A DNA stretch of 12,133 nt from positions 1-12,133 of the forward strand of contig CANFJD010000058.1 in assembly GCA_947447315.1 (NCBI GenBank), in the 5' to 3' direction. This document shows positions 1-6,381 of the stretch, one piece after another. Each line of letters opens with the position of its first letter. Position 1 is the first letter of the stretch. This DNA is from Fimbriimonadaceae bacterium (GTDB lineage Bacteria; Armatimonadota; Fimbriimonadia; Fimbriimonadales; Fimbriimonadaceae). The notes beneath the pieces were generated by a model, which ran no database searches, was not told where the DNA came from, and was given only the letters and a program-made list of their open reading frames with translations. The position numbers were made by a program, and so were the translations under genes.

Positions 1-473
1 CGGATAGCCTGAGCGCGAGCGTAATAGATGTCGCCCATGTTATCGCCGTCGATGTACTGCTTCAACCAGCGGGCGGCGCCGTTGAATCGACTCTGCAAGC
101 CAACCTGAAGAATCTTGCCGGTATCCCGAGCCGTCGCACACATCACTCGAGCTTCGTCAGCGTTCATCGCCAGCGGCTTTTCGCAAAGTACGTTAACGCC
201 TGCATTCAGGGCATCCAAAGTCGGCTGGTAGTGGAACTTGTTAGGAGTAGCAACCGAGACGCCCGCAAGGTTCTCGTTGGCCAACATTTCCCGGTGATCG
301 GTGTAAACCTTGGCGATGCCAAACTTATCCGCCGCCGCTTTTGCCGTGGCTTCATTTACGTCGCAAACGGCGACCATTTCGCACTCGTCCGGGATCGTCG
401 AGTATCCCTTCATGTGACATCCCTGCGCGATACCACCCGCGCCAATAATTCCAATTCTTAGCTTTTCCGACAT
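1..473 (-). CDS. Gfo/Idh/MocA family oxidoreductase, 5' part (runs off left edge)
   Basis: This is the N-terminal 157 residues of an NAD(P)-dependent sugar/inositol-type dehydrogenase; the rest lies beyond the window. The protein begins MSEKLRIGIIGAGGIAQG, a Rossmann nucleotide-binding loop (GAGGIA, about residues 11-16). The family's EKP signature follows at residues 98-100 within VLCEKPLAMNADEA; its Lys is the conserved catalytic residue. The ATG at 473 is preceded by a good ribosome site (GGAGGG, positions 489-484, 10 nt spacing). The gene lies 33 bp downstream of the terC-like gene on the same strand, so the two may share a transcript, though no functional link is evident. The family assignment is secure. 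The substrate (sugar, inositol or amino sugar) cannot be told from this part. Confidence 0.93.
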   Translation of the reverse strand, partial: MSEKLRIGIIGAGGIAQGCHMKGYSTIPDECEMVAVCDVNEATAKAAADKFGIAKVYTDHREMLANENLAGVSVATPNKFHYQPTLDALNAGVNVLCEKPLAMNADEARVMCATARDTGKILQVGLQSRFNGAARWLKQYIDGDNMGDIYYARAQAI

Positions 474-506
474 GATGAAATGACCCTCCGACGGGCCTCG
501 GTAATC

Positions 507-1379
507 CTACCCTTCCGACCCCAGTTGCTTATCTCGGCTAGGGATGTCATCCGCAGAATCGGGCATCGGAAAATTTGTAATTAGGTCTTGCGCATCCTCC
601 AACATCCCCACTTCGGCCTCGTTCACCTCGCCTGGCAGGGCTGGCTTCAGATATGCATAAATTCCGCCAACGAGCACGATGGTGCCCAGGCCCGCCCAAA
701 AGACGATTTCCGTCAAATGCGGCACCGCGATCGGCAAGAAATGGGCCTCGTGCGCCTTTTCGGCGGCATGGAATCCAAGCTTGATTCCCACCCAACCGAC
801 CAAGAGGTATGCCACGTGGTCAAGCGCCGGGAACCGCTCCAGCAACCGTACAAACGCGCCTGCGGCCAGCCGAAGCAGAACAATTCCAATCAGGGCGCCG
901 AGATAGACCACCCAAAGCTTGTCTTCTTGAATTCCCTTATCCGCTGACGTAATAAAGCCAATCCCAGCCAAAACACTGTCAAGGGCAAACGCGATGTCCG
1001 TAATCTCCACCGCCACAACCGTCGCCCAAAAAGATCCCTCTTTGACCGCCTTTTCTTGCCCCTGATGGTGCGAAATGAAGTGCTTTAGCGGAAGATAAAG
1101 CAGATATCCCGCCCCAACCGCCTGCAACCACCATTGCTGCAATACCAAGCCGGCAAAGACGATTGCGATCAGCCGGAATACGAATGCTCCGCCGAGGCCA
1201 TACAACAGCGCCCGCTGGCGTTCCGCCGGCTTCAGGTGCCGCACCATCATCGCCAGAACCAAGGCGTTGTCCGCCGACAAAAGCGTCTCCAGTAACACCA
1301 ACGCGGCTACCGACGCTAAGTCTGACGGGGCAAAGGTTTGTCCAAGCATGTTGTAGGGGAGGCCCAGAGTTTGCCACAA
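507..1379 (-). CDS. TerC family integral membrane protein
   Basis: This 290-residue protein belongs to the TerC/Alx/YkoY group, inner-membrane proteins several of which export manganese; older names refer to tellurite resistance. It shows the family's internal duplication: ETLLSADNALVLAMMV at about residues 31-46 and VEITDIAFALDSVLAGIGF at about residues 123-141. Each repeat carries the acidic membrane residues (SADN, EITD...ALDS) thought to bind metal. About seven hydrophobic helices are visible, and the tail after residue about 255 is acidic and soluble. The start is probably TTG at 1379, since GAGGT lies 6 nt upstream; the ATG at 1349 (residue 11) has no visible ribosome site. The opposing fmdB-like gene starts 11 bp away. 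The metal specificity is inferred from the family only. Confidence 0.9.
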   Translation of the reverse strand: MWQTLGLPYNMLGQTFAPSDLASVAALVLLETLLSADNALVLAMMVRHLKPAERQRALLYGLGGAFVFRLIAIVFAGLVLQQWWLQAVGAGYLLYLPLKHFISHHQGQEKAVKEGSFWATVVAVEITDIAFALDSVLAGIGFITSADKGIQEDKLWVVYLGALIGIVLLRLAAGAFVRLLERFPALDHVAYLLVGWVGIKLGFHAAEKAHEAHFLPIAVPHLTEIVFWAGLGTIVLVGGIYAYLKPALPGEVNEAEVGMLEDAQDLITNFPMPDSADDIPSRDKQLGSEG

Positions 1380-1385
1380 TCGTAA

Positions 1386-1390
1386 ACCTC
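1386..1390 (-). promoter_or_regulatory. Ribosome binding site deciding the TTG start of terC
   Basis: On the minus strand GAGGT lies 6 nt before the TTG at 1379. The alternative ATG at 1349 is preceded by a pyrimidine-rich stretch with no such site. This favours the TTG start. The site sits directly beside the start codon (1391) of the divergent gene. Confidence 0.45.
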
Positions 1391-1684
1391 ATGCCGACCT
1401 ACGTATACGAGTGCAAAACCTGCGAAAAAGTCTGGGAACTAGAGCAGCGGATCACCGAAAACGCGATTACGGAGTGCAACTGCGATCGAAAACAGCCCGT
1501 GCGTCGCCTCATTCAACCTGTCGGGATCGCCTTCAAAGGCCAGGGTTTCCACATCAACGATTACGCATCTAGCTCTGCCGGAACGGCAGAAACCCCAAGC
1601 CCATCGCCAGCTCCTGCCGCCACCACTGAACCGGCCGCAACTCCTGCTCCCGCCTCTCCGGCTGCAAAGCCGGCCGACAGCTAG
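1391..1684 (+). CDS. FmdB-type zinc ribbon protein
   Basis: This is a 97-residue protein of the FmdB/CxxC_CXXC_SSSS regulatory-protein family, small zinc-ribbon proteins often annotated as putative regulators. The N-terminus MPTYVYECKTCEKVWEL is diagnostic and fixes the start at 1391, although the frame is open further upstream. The first cysteine pair is C8xxC11. The second is C29-N-C31, a CxC rather than the usual CxxC, so zinc coordination may be altered. The later GFHINDYASSS matches the family's GFY..DY..SS segment. From about residue 60 the tail is low-complexity Ala/Pro/Ser/Thr. No ribosome site is visible close upstream, so translation may start on a very short or absent leader. The precise role of this family is unclear. 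Confidence 0.85.
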   Translation: MPTYVYECKTCEKVWELEQRITENAITECNCDRKQPVRRLIQPVGIAFKGQGFHINDYASSSAGTAETPSPSPAPAATTEPAATPAPASPAAKPADS

Positions 1685-1693
1685 TCGGCCGGC
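1669..1693. terminator. Strong hairpin between convergent fmdB and BMP genes
   Basis: This is a perfect 10-bp inverted repeat (GCCGGCCGAC / GTCGGCCGGC) around a 5-nt loop AGCTA. It includes the fmdB TAG stop and ends 9 bp before the stop of the opposing lipoprotein gene. Neither side has a long T tract: the minus strand continues with TTTGCAG and the plus strand with GAATTAA. It is therefore a plausible but not canonical bidirectional terminator. Confidence 0.5.
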
Positions 1694-1701
1694 GAATTAA
1701 A

Positions 1702-2808
1702 TCACGGCTTTACGGCTGACTTGAGGAACGCATCGATCTCGTCCAGCTTCGTGGGTACCGTGAGCTTGCCAGTCTTAACAAGATCGCTCACCTTGGCAAT
1801 CTTGTCGAGATTAGCCTGTCCAACAACCTCCTTCGTATTCCGGAAATCGGTAAGCCCAACGCCACCGGCCGCCAAGTCGTAAGATTTTGTGCCGGGCGCA
1901 AACTTGTTTTCCACGGCATCCTTGATGGTTTGGTAAACCGCTTCGTCAACCCGCTTCACCATGGAAGTGAGGACCATTCCTTTCTCCTGATCATCCTGGT
2001 CGCTGTCTACGCCGATCGCAAACTTACTCACCGTTCCGGAGCCATTGGCCTCCTTCGCTGCGGCAAAAACACCTAATCCGCATCGCCCGGCGGCGTGATA
2101 AACGATGTCCGCTCCGTCGGAGTAGAGGAAGTTCGCCGCCGCCTTGCCCTTGCTGGTGTCATCCCAGCTTCCGGTGTATTTCGAAGGCAGCACCACAATC
2201 GCCGGATTCGCGTACTTCGCTCCCGCGGTGTATCCCGCTTCAAATTTCTCAATAAGCGGAATCTTCATGCCGCCAACGAAGCCAATTTTTCCTGACTTGC
2301 TTACCAAGCCCGCCGCGTATCCTGCCAGAAAACTTCCCTGCTCTTCACTGAACACCAGCGACCGAACATTGGGCTTGTCCACCACGGCGTCGATGATTCC
2401 AAACTTCACATCCGGATACTTATCCGCCACCGTCTGCAGAGCGTCCTGCTGGGTAATTCCGACCGCGAAGACCACCTTGGCCCCTTGGTCGGCAATTCCC
2501 GACAGATTCCCGGGATAGTCACTCACCTTCTTACTGTCCACCGTCTTAACGTCAATCCCAAAATCCTTCTCGGCCCGCTCAATTCCGGCGTAAGCGCTGT
2601 CATTGAACGACTTATCGCCGCGCCCGCCGCTGTCGAAAACGATCCCGACCGTCAGTTTCTCCTTACTTCCGCCGGGTTCTCCCGTTTTCGTAGCCGAACC
2701 CGAATCACCGCTCGATCCGCAACCGCTTAAAGCGGCGGCAAGAAGAGCAAACGGCGCAAGGCGAGCAGCAAAACTTCGGCGAAGAAGGCGGTTTTCAAAC
2801 TTATCCAT
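1702..2808 (-). CDS. BMP/Med family substrate-binding lipoprotein
   Basis: This 368-residue lipoprotein belongs to the basic membrane protein family (Med, PnrA/TmpC type), periplasmic binding proteins usually serving ABC importers of nucleosides. The N-terminus has positive charges (including LLRRSF, loosely Tat-like), a hydrophobic stretch and the lipobox LSGC with Cys at residue 30. A Gly/Ser linker follows, then the signature LTVGIVFDSGGRGDKSFNDSA. ADIVYHAAGRCGLGVFAAAKE is typical of the ligand pocket region. The ATG at 2808 is preferred because AGGA lies 6 nt upstream and the signal peptide then has normal length; an upstream in-frame ATG at 2859 would add 17 polar residues. No ABC ATPase or permease gene is adjacent, so its transporter must be encoded elsewhere. 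The nucleoside ligand is a family inference. Confidence 0.9.
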   Translation of the reverse strand: MDKFENRLLRRSFAARLAPFALLAAALSGCGSSGDSGSATKTGEPGGSKEKLTVGIVFDSGGRGDKSFNDSAYAGIERAEKDFGIDVKTVDSKKVSDYPGNLSGIADQGAKVVFAVGITQQDALQTVADKYPDVKFGIIDAVVDKPNVRSLVFSEEQGSFLAGYAAGLVSKSGKIGFVGGMKIPLIEKFEAGYTAGAKYANPAIVVLPSKYTGSWDDTSKGKAAANFLYSDGADIVYHAAGRCGLGVFAAAKEANGSGTVSKFAIGVDSDQDDQEKGMVLTSMVKRVDEAVYQTIKDAVENKFAPGTKSYDLAAGGVGLTDFRNTKEVVGQANLDKIAKVSDLVKTGKLTVPTKLDEIDAFLKSAVKP

Positions 2809-2841
2809 GGTTGATCCTGAGGCGGCAGTTGAACTCGTTTC

Positions 2842-2871
2842 GGGACAAATAGCCCTCATTCCGGGTACAAT
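2842..2871 (+). promoter_or_regulatory. Candidate promoter for the 206-residue hypothetical gene
   Basis: A TACAAT -10 box (2866-2871, five of six matches to TATAAT) lies 18 bp after GGGACA (2842-2847, four of six matches to TTGACA). The predicted start of transcription is near 2878, leaving a leader of about 40 nt before the TTG at 2919. The -10 box overlaps a palindrome. Confidence 0.4.
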
Positions 2872-2886
2872 CTCGTGATTGTAGCC
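2863..2886. repeat. Palindrome in the divergent promoter region
   Basis: A perfect 7-bp inverted repeat, TACAATC / GATTGTA around TCGT (2866-2883), extends with one mismatch to 10 bp per arm (2863-2886). It lies midway between the divergent lipoprotein and hypothetical genes. Because each arm contains TACAAT, both strands carry a -10-like hexamer here. It may be an operator or a pair of back-to-back promoters. Confidence 0.5.
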
Positions 2887-2907
2887 CAGCTTGCTGGCAA
2901 AGATTCC

Positions 2908-2911
2908 GGAG
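2908..2911 (+). promoter_or_regulatory. Ribosome binding site supporting a TTG start at 2919
   Basis: GGAG lies 7 nt before the TTG at 2919, an ideal spacing. It supports the non-ATG start of the hypothetical gene, whose next in-frame ATG is about 64 codons later and would remove the conserved-looking N-terminus. Confidence 0.5.
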
Positions 2912-2918
2912 ATTCTAT

Positions 2919-3539
2919 TTGATCACCTGTCAACTCACGAAACTCGAAACTGCCCTTGATCAGATTAAGAAGGCCTACCCCAAACTTGCTCCGGCAGATG
3001 CCGCGATTGTTGCCAGTGCACTTTCGCTCACCGGTCGCCACGCTCTTGCCGTGTACGAAGAAAATACGTACGCTTGGCCCGAAGACGGCGAGAAGCTGAG
3101 CAAAGCGATGATCCCGCAAATGCGGATTATCCAAGAAGCCGTAGATAACTCCGCCCCGGTCAAAAAGTCGGCGAAGTCCACGGTTGAAGATGAGCCGATC
3201 CAAGTCCATGTCGGCTTGAAGCCCAACTACGATGCGGGCGAAGCACTTCTGAAAGGCCGTGACGACCTCAAAACCCTTCTCAGCGATATCGTTCAGGAAG
3301 GCGTGGAATTTGTCTACAACCCAACCGACATCGGATGGCAGTGGGCCCTCGAGCGCGTCAACTGGAACACCGTTGCCGACATCGAGTCGGGACGCCGCAT
3401 CCGCGTAAAGACTCAATTCACGGAAGGCGCCACCGGCGTCGAGCAAGGCACCACGATCAAGAAACGAACTTCCCGTTCGAAATCAGTCGAAGAGGTCGAA
3501 GCTCCCATCGAAGCCATCGACCTCATAGACGTCGTTTAA
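2919..3539 (+). CDS. Hypothetical protein, 206 residues
   Basis: I do not recognise this protein. It has no signal peptide or membrane segment and is probably cytoplasmic. Residues 1-75 look helical, with ALDQIKKAYPKLAPADAAIVAS followed by an Ala-rich stretch. Residues about 80-90 are Lys/Ser-rich. A middle segment with VHVGLKPNYDAGEALL and VEFVYNPTDIGWQWALERVNW is probably the folded core. The last 30 residues are charged and low-complexity (KKRTSRSKSVEEVEAP). The start is a TTG with GGAG 7 nt upstream. A promoter-like element lies upstream and a hairpin downstream, so it appears to be a single-gene transcript. The plus-strand reading is preferred over a long minus-strand frame across the same DNA because of these signals and its normal composition. 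No function is claimed. Confidence 0.75.
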   Translation: MITCQLTKLETALDQIKKAYPKLAPADAAIVASALSLTGRHALAVYEENTYAWPEDGEKLSKAMIPQMRIIQEAVDNSAPVKKSAKSTVEDEPIQVHVGLKPNYDAGEALLKGRDDLKTLLSDIVQEGVEFVYNPTDIGWQWALERVNWNTVADIESGRRIRVKTQFTEGATGVEQGTTIKKRTSRSKSVEEVEAPIEAIDLIDVV

Positions 3540-3559
3540 TCTACCGAAGCGATCAATCT

Positions 3560-3593
3560 GAAATCCTGCCGGGCATCAGCCCAGCAGGATTTC
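3560..3593. terminator. Bidirectional hairpin terminator
   Basis: A 10-bp perfect stem (GAAATCCTGC / GCAGGATTTC) continues, after one C-A mismatch, into a 4-bp GGGC/GCCC stem closed by loop ATCA. It lies between convergent genes and overlaps the last codons and stop of the minus-strand oxidoreductase. On the plus strand the stem ends in GGATTTCTTC, giving a modest U-rich 3' side. On the minus strand it likewise ends in GGATTTC. Confidence 0.65.
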
Positions 3594-4592
3594 TTCAATT
3601 TGAACCTTCTCTCCGCGACGGTTGCTCTCAATGGCGGCAAACACCATCGCTAAGCTGAAAATATTATCGTGGCATTCGCCCTGCGGCGTCGGCCCGCCAT
3701 TTAGCGCGATCACAAACTCCGCCAGCGATCCGCTGATTCCTTCCTTAATCTCTGGCACTTCGGCCGTTATCACCTCAGTCTCCGAGTGGAACCCGCCGGG
3801 CTTCGTTACCACGGCCGCCGACGGAGTCTGGTTCCCTTGCCAGATCGCCGTGCCGTTCGGCCCCACCGCTCGCCAGTCGCCATCCCAGGATGTATGCAAG
3901 CCCTCGGCGCACCAACTGCCCCGGTAAGCAAAGCGTAGGCCATCCTCAAATTCAAAGATTGCATTGGCCGACACGTCGCCCTTGTACCAACTCCAAGCCG
4001 GATTAAACTCGTCCGCGTAAACCGAAACGGGCTTCGTCCCGGTCAGGAAACGGGCCTCGTCAAAGGTATGAATCGCCATATCCAATACCAATGGCGAAGG
4101 CATTTCATCGCGAAAGCCGCCAAAGTGTGCCCCGATGAAGAAGTCCGCATTTAGGATGCCAAGCCGACCGATCCGCTCGTTGATGAGATTCCGAAACGCC
4201 ACAATCTGGCCGATGTACCGGCGAGACTGCGACACCATATACAACTTCCCCGAGTCTTCGCTGGCTTTTACCATCTCGCGCGCTTCTGCCATCGAATTCG
4301 CCATCGGCTTTTCGCCAATCACCGGAATCCCCTTTCCGAGCGCCGTCAACGTAACCCGGTGATGAACCTCCGGAGGAGTGACATCAACCACGAAATCTGG
4401 TCCGCAGCGGTCAATCGCTTCGGCCAAGTCTGTCCCGTAGTATTCAAAAGACAGCCCTTTCTTCTGGGCGGCTTCGGCCGCGGCTCCTGGGCGAACGTCC
4501 ACCCACCCGGCTAGTTCCACTTCGGGATGATCGTTGAGGTTACTGGCCCATCCCTGACCCATGCCGCCGGCACCAATTAACAAAGCTCGCAT
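3576..4592 (-). CDS. Gfo/Idh/MocA family oxidoreductase
   Basis: This is a complete 338-residue NAD(P)-dependent dehydrogenase of the Gfo/Idh/MocA family. The Rossmann motif GAGGMG is at residues 7-12, and EKP at residues 94-96 carries the conserved Lys. LVLDMAIHTFDEARFL at about residues 168-183 holds the usual C-terminal-domain catalytic Asp/His (D171 and H175). There is no signal peptide, so the enzyme is cytoplasmic. It differs clearly in sequence from the partial family member at the left edge, so this is not a recent duplication. The start ATG at 4592 gives the canonical N-terminus MRALLIGAGG. The divergent threonine aldolase begins 8 to 32 bp away, so the two promoters must overlap coding DNA. 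The substrate is unknown; family members act on sugars, inositols and their derivatives. Confidence 0.93.
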   Translation of the reverse strand: MRALLIGAGGMGQGWASNLNDHPEVELAGWVDVRPGAAAEAAQKKGLSFEYYGTDLAEAIDRCGPDFVVDVTPPEVHHRVTLTALGKGIPVIGEKPMANSMAEAREMVKASEDSGKLYMVSQSRRYIGQIVAFRNLINERIGRLGILNADFFIGAHFGGFRDEMPSPLVLDMAIHTFDEARFLTGTKPVSVYADEFNPAWSWYKGDVSANAIFEFEDGLRFAYRGSWCAEGLHTSWDGDWRAVGPNGTAIWQGNQTPSAAVVTKPGGFHSETEVITAEVPEIKEGISGSLAEFVIALNGGPTPQGECHDNIFSLAMVFAAIESNRRGEKVQIEEILLG

Positions 4593-4624
4593 CGTTCGCC
4601 ATGATAACCTATGCAGAAGCGACT

Positions 4625-5623
4625 ATGCCAATTGTAGATTTGAGATCCGATACCGTCACTCAGCCCAGCGCCGCGATGAAGCAGGCGATGATAGAAGCTC
4701 CGCTCGGCGACGAAGTACTGGGCGATGACCCGACCGTCCATGAACTAGAGCGAGCGGTAAGCGAACTCACCGGCATGGAAGCCGCACTCTTCTTTCCCAG
4801 CGGCACCATGGCAAACCAAACCGCCATCGCCTGTCACTGCGAACGTGGTGACGCCATCCTGGTGGAGGAAGAAGCCCATGTCATCTACTACGAAGTCGGC
4901 GCTCCCGCCATATTCGCCGGTGTCCTCACTTGGACCTTGCCCAGCGACCGCGGCGTAATTGACCCCGACGTAATCCACCGCCGAGCCCTCACCCAAGATT
5001 TGCACCGTCCCGCCACCTCTCTGCTCTGTCTGGAAAACACCCACAATCGCCACGGCGGCACCATCGTTCAACCGGAAAAACTGCAGGAATATCGTGAGGT
5101 GTGCGATCAGCACGGGATGAAAATGCATCTAGATGGCGCCCGCGTATGGAATGCAGCGGTCGCCCTTGGCGTCCTCGTGCGCGAACTGACCGAACCGTTT
5201 GATTCTGCCAGCCTCTGCCTCAGCAAAGGTATGGGAACGCCAATGGGGTCTGTCCTCGTCGGCAAGTCCGATTTCATTGAAAAATCCCGGCGATGGCGAA
5301 AACGTCTCGGCGGCGGAATGCGGCAGACGGGAATGTTCGCGGCGGCGGGACTGTACGCGATCCGAGAAAATTTTGATCGTCTCGCGGAAGATCATGCCCG
5401 CGCCGCTGCCCTCGCCAAGGGCATCCCGGGTGCGCACAAGCCGCAGACCAATATCGTCCTGGTTGAAACGACCGCTCCTGCGGCCGAAGTCTGCGAAAAA
5501 CTTCGCGCCCACGATGTGTGGTGCTTCCCGGTAGCCGAAAATCGGCTCCGCCTGGTAACGCATCTCCACATCACCGATTCCGATGTCGCCCAGACGATTT
5601 CCGCATTCGCGGCTGTCCTTTAA
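4625..5623 (+). CDS. ltaE: Low-specificity L-threonine aldolase
   Basis: This PLP enzyme splits L-threonine and L-allo-threonine to glycine and acetaldehyde. With the ATG at 4625 it is 332 residues, close to the E. coli enzyme (333), and begins in the family's usual way, MPIVDLRSDTVTQPS. An upstream in-frame ATG at 4601 would add eight residues without visible support. Features seen are PSGTMANQ (cofactor phosphate region), H85 in EEEAHVIYYE (ring-stacking His), HLDGARVWNA at 168-177 (Asp and Arg contacting PLP) and the Schiff-base lysine K201 in LSKGMGTPMGS. The C-terminal RLRLVTHLHIT is also typical. Its stop codon overlaps that of the convergent nuclease gene (5620-5623), leaving no room for a separate terminator. 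Confidence 0.92.
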   Translation: MPIVDLRSDTVTQPSAAMKQAMIEAPLGDEVLGDDPTVHELERAVSELTGMEAALFFPSGTMANQTAIACHCERGDAILVEEEAHVIYYEVGAPAIFAGVLTWTLPSDRGVIDPDVIHRRALTQDLHRPATSLLCLENTHNRHGGTIVQPEKLQEYREVCDQHGMKMHLDGARVWNAAVALGVLVRELTEPFDSASLCLSKGMGTPMGSVLVGKSDFIEKSRRWRKRLGGGMRQTGMFAAAGLYAIRENFDRLAEDHARAAALAKGIPGAHKPQTNIVLVETTAPAAEVCEKLRAHDVWCFPVAENRLRLVTHLHITDSDVAQTISAFAAVL

Positions 5624-6381
5624 TCAGTCTGGTCGTGTGCGCCCCGAACCGATGCTCGCAATTGCCGATAGGCATATTCGGCCAGCATTTCCAGATTAAC
5701 CACGTCCTCCCGGTTGTACGCGATGAGCCGCTCTAAGGCGGCTTCATCGTGATTCCGGTAATAGCGGTTCCACATCCAAATGGCATCGCGACCAGTTAGA
5801 CCATCAGTATCGTCGCCCCGGGCTATCCCGAGCTGCTTCTCAATCTTCTTCAGACCGCCATGAAGGCCCACCTTTTTGAGCGTCGGACACAGGTCGATGT
5901 GGATTTGATCCGCCTCCCAAGTTCGGAATTTCTTCTTGAGCATCGGAATATCAAAACTGGCACCAAAGAAGGTGACGATCATGGAGTACTGACTCACCTC
6001 GTCCAGAAAATTTCCGAGGTTCTGGCCCTTCACCAGCGCGGTGAACTCCTTTCCATTCCACATTCCAATCGTGGTGATGGAGTCTCCCGACTGACCGCCA
6101 TCCGTCTCGATATCCAGATAAACGCATCGATCCCGGAATTCGGGAAAAGCACGCCAGGCATCTGTTCCAAAACGGTGACGGAAGTATTGGTGATGCCGTG
6201 CATCCAGCGCTCCGACACTTAGCTCAAGCTCCGCAGTCAGATCAGCCGAGGAAACTTGATTCGAACGAAATGAAGTTGGCGAAGCTAAATAGCTTCGCCA
6301 AGTGTGACAGCCCTGTTCCCAAAGGCTCTGCTCCGTGAGCGACCCCAGGCCGGGAACGTGGATGAATGAGTTTTCGAGCAA
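5620..6381 (-). CDS. YprB-like ribonuclease H-fold (DEDD-type) nuclease
   Basis: This 253-residue protein carries the RNase_H_2/YprB exonuclease-like domain. An N-terminal segment FIHVPGLGSLTEQSLWEQG (residues 6-24) is usual for these proteins. The nuclease core follows: YLDIET with D90 and E92, FFGASFDIPML with D144, CPTLKK at 165-170, and YNREDVVNLEML with D226. These are the acidic residues expected to bind two metal ions. The start is TTG at 6381, immediately after the TAG stop of the upstream gene (TAG-TTG). No later start would keep the conserved N-terminus, so translation is probably coupled. The protein is cytoplasmic. The true substrate of this family is not well established; 3'-5' exonuclease activity is inferred from the fold. 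Confidence 0.85.
   Translation of the reverse strand: MLENSFIHVPGLGSLTEQSLWEQGCHTWRSYLASPTSFRSNQVSSADLTAELELSVGALDARHHQYFRHRFGTDAWRAFPEFRDRCVYLDIETDGGQSGDSITTIGMWNGKEFTALVKGQNLGNFLDEVSQYSMIVTFFGASFDIPMLKKKFRTWEADQIHIDLCPTLKKVGLHGGLKKIEKQLGIARGDDTDGLTGRDAIWMWNRYYRNHDEAALERLIAYNREDVVNLEMLAEYAYRQLRASVRGAHDQTD

Noticed and set aside
231..461. Plus-strand open frame of 76 codons
   Set aside because: It lies fully opposite the recognisable Gfo/Idh/MocA coding sequence and has no supporting motif.
1163..1390. Upstream extension of the fmdB frame by 76 codons
   Set aside because: The added residues are antisense to terC, Arg/Pro-rich and unlike the family, while MPTYVYEC at 1391 is the canonical N-terminus.
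2856..3446. Long minus-strand open frame of 196 codons opposite the hypothetical gene
   Set aside because: It has no ribosome site or recognisable motif, overlaps the better-supported plus-strand gene almost completely, and would overlap the start of the lipoprotein gene. It is most likely an antisense shadow.
4601..4624. ATG at 4601 as start of the threonine aldolase
   Set aside because: It adds eight non-conserved residues without a ribosome site. The family N-terminus begins at 4625, although neither start has strong ribosome-site evidence.
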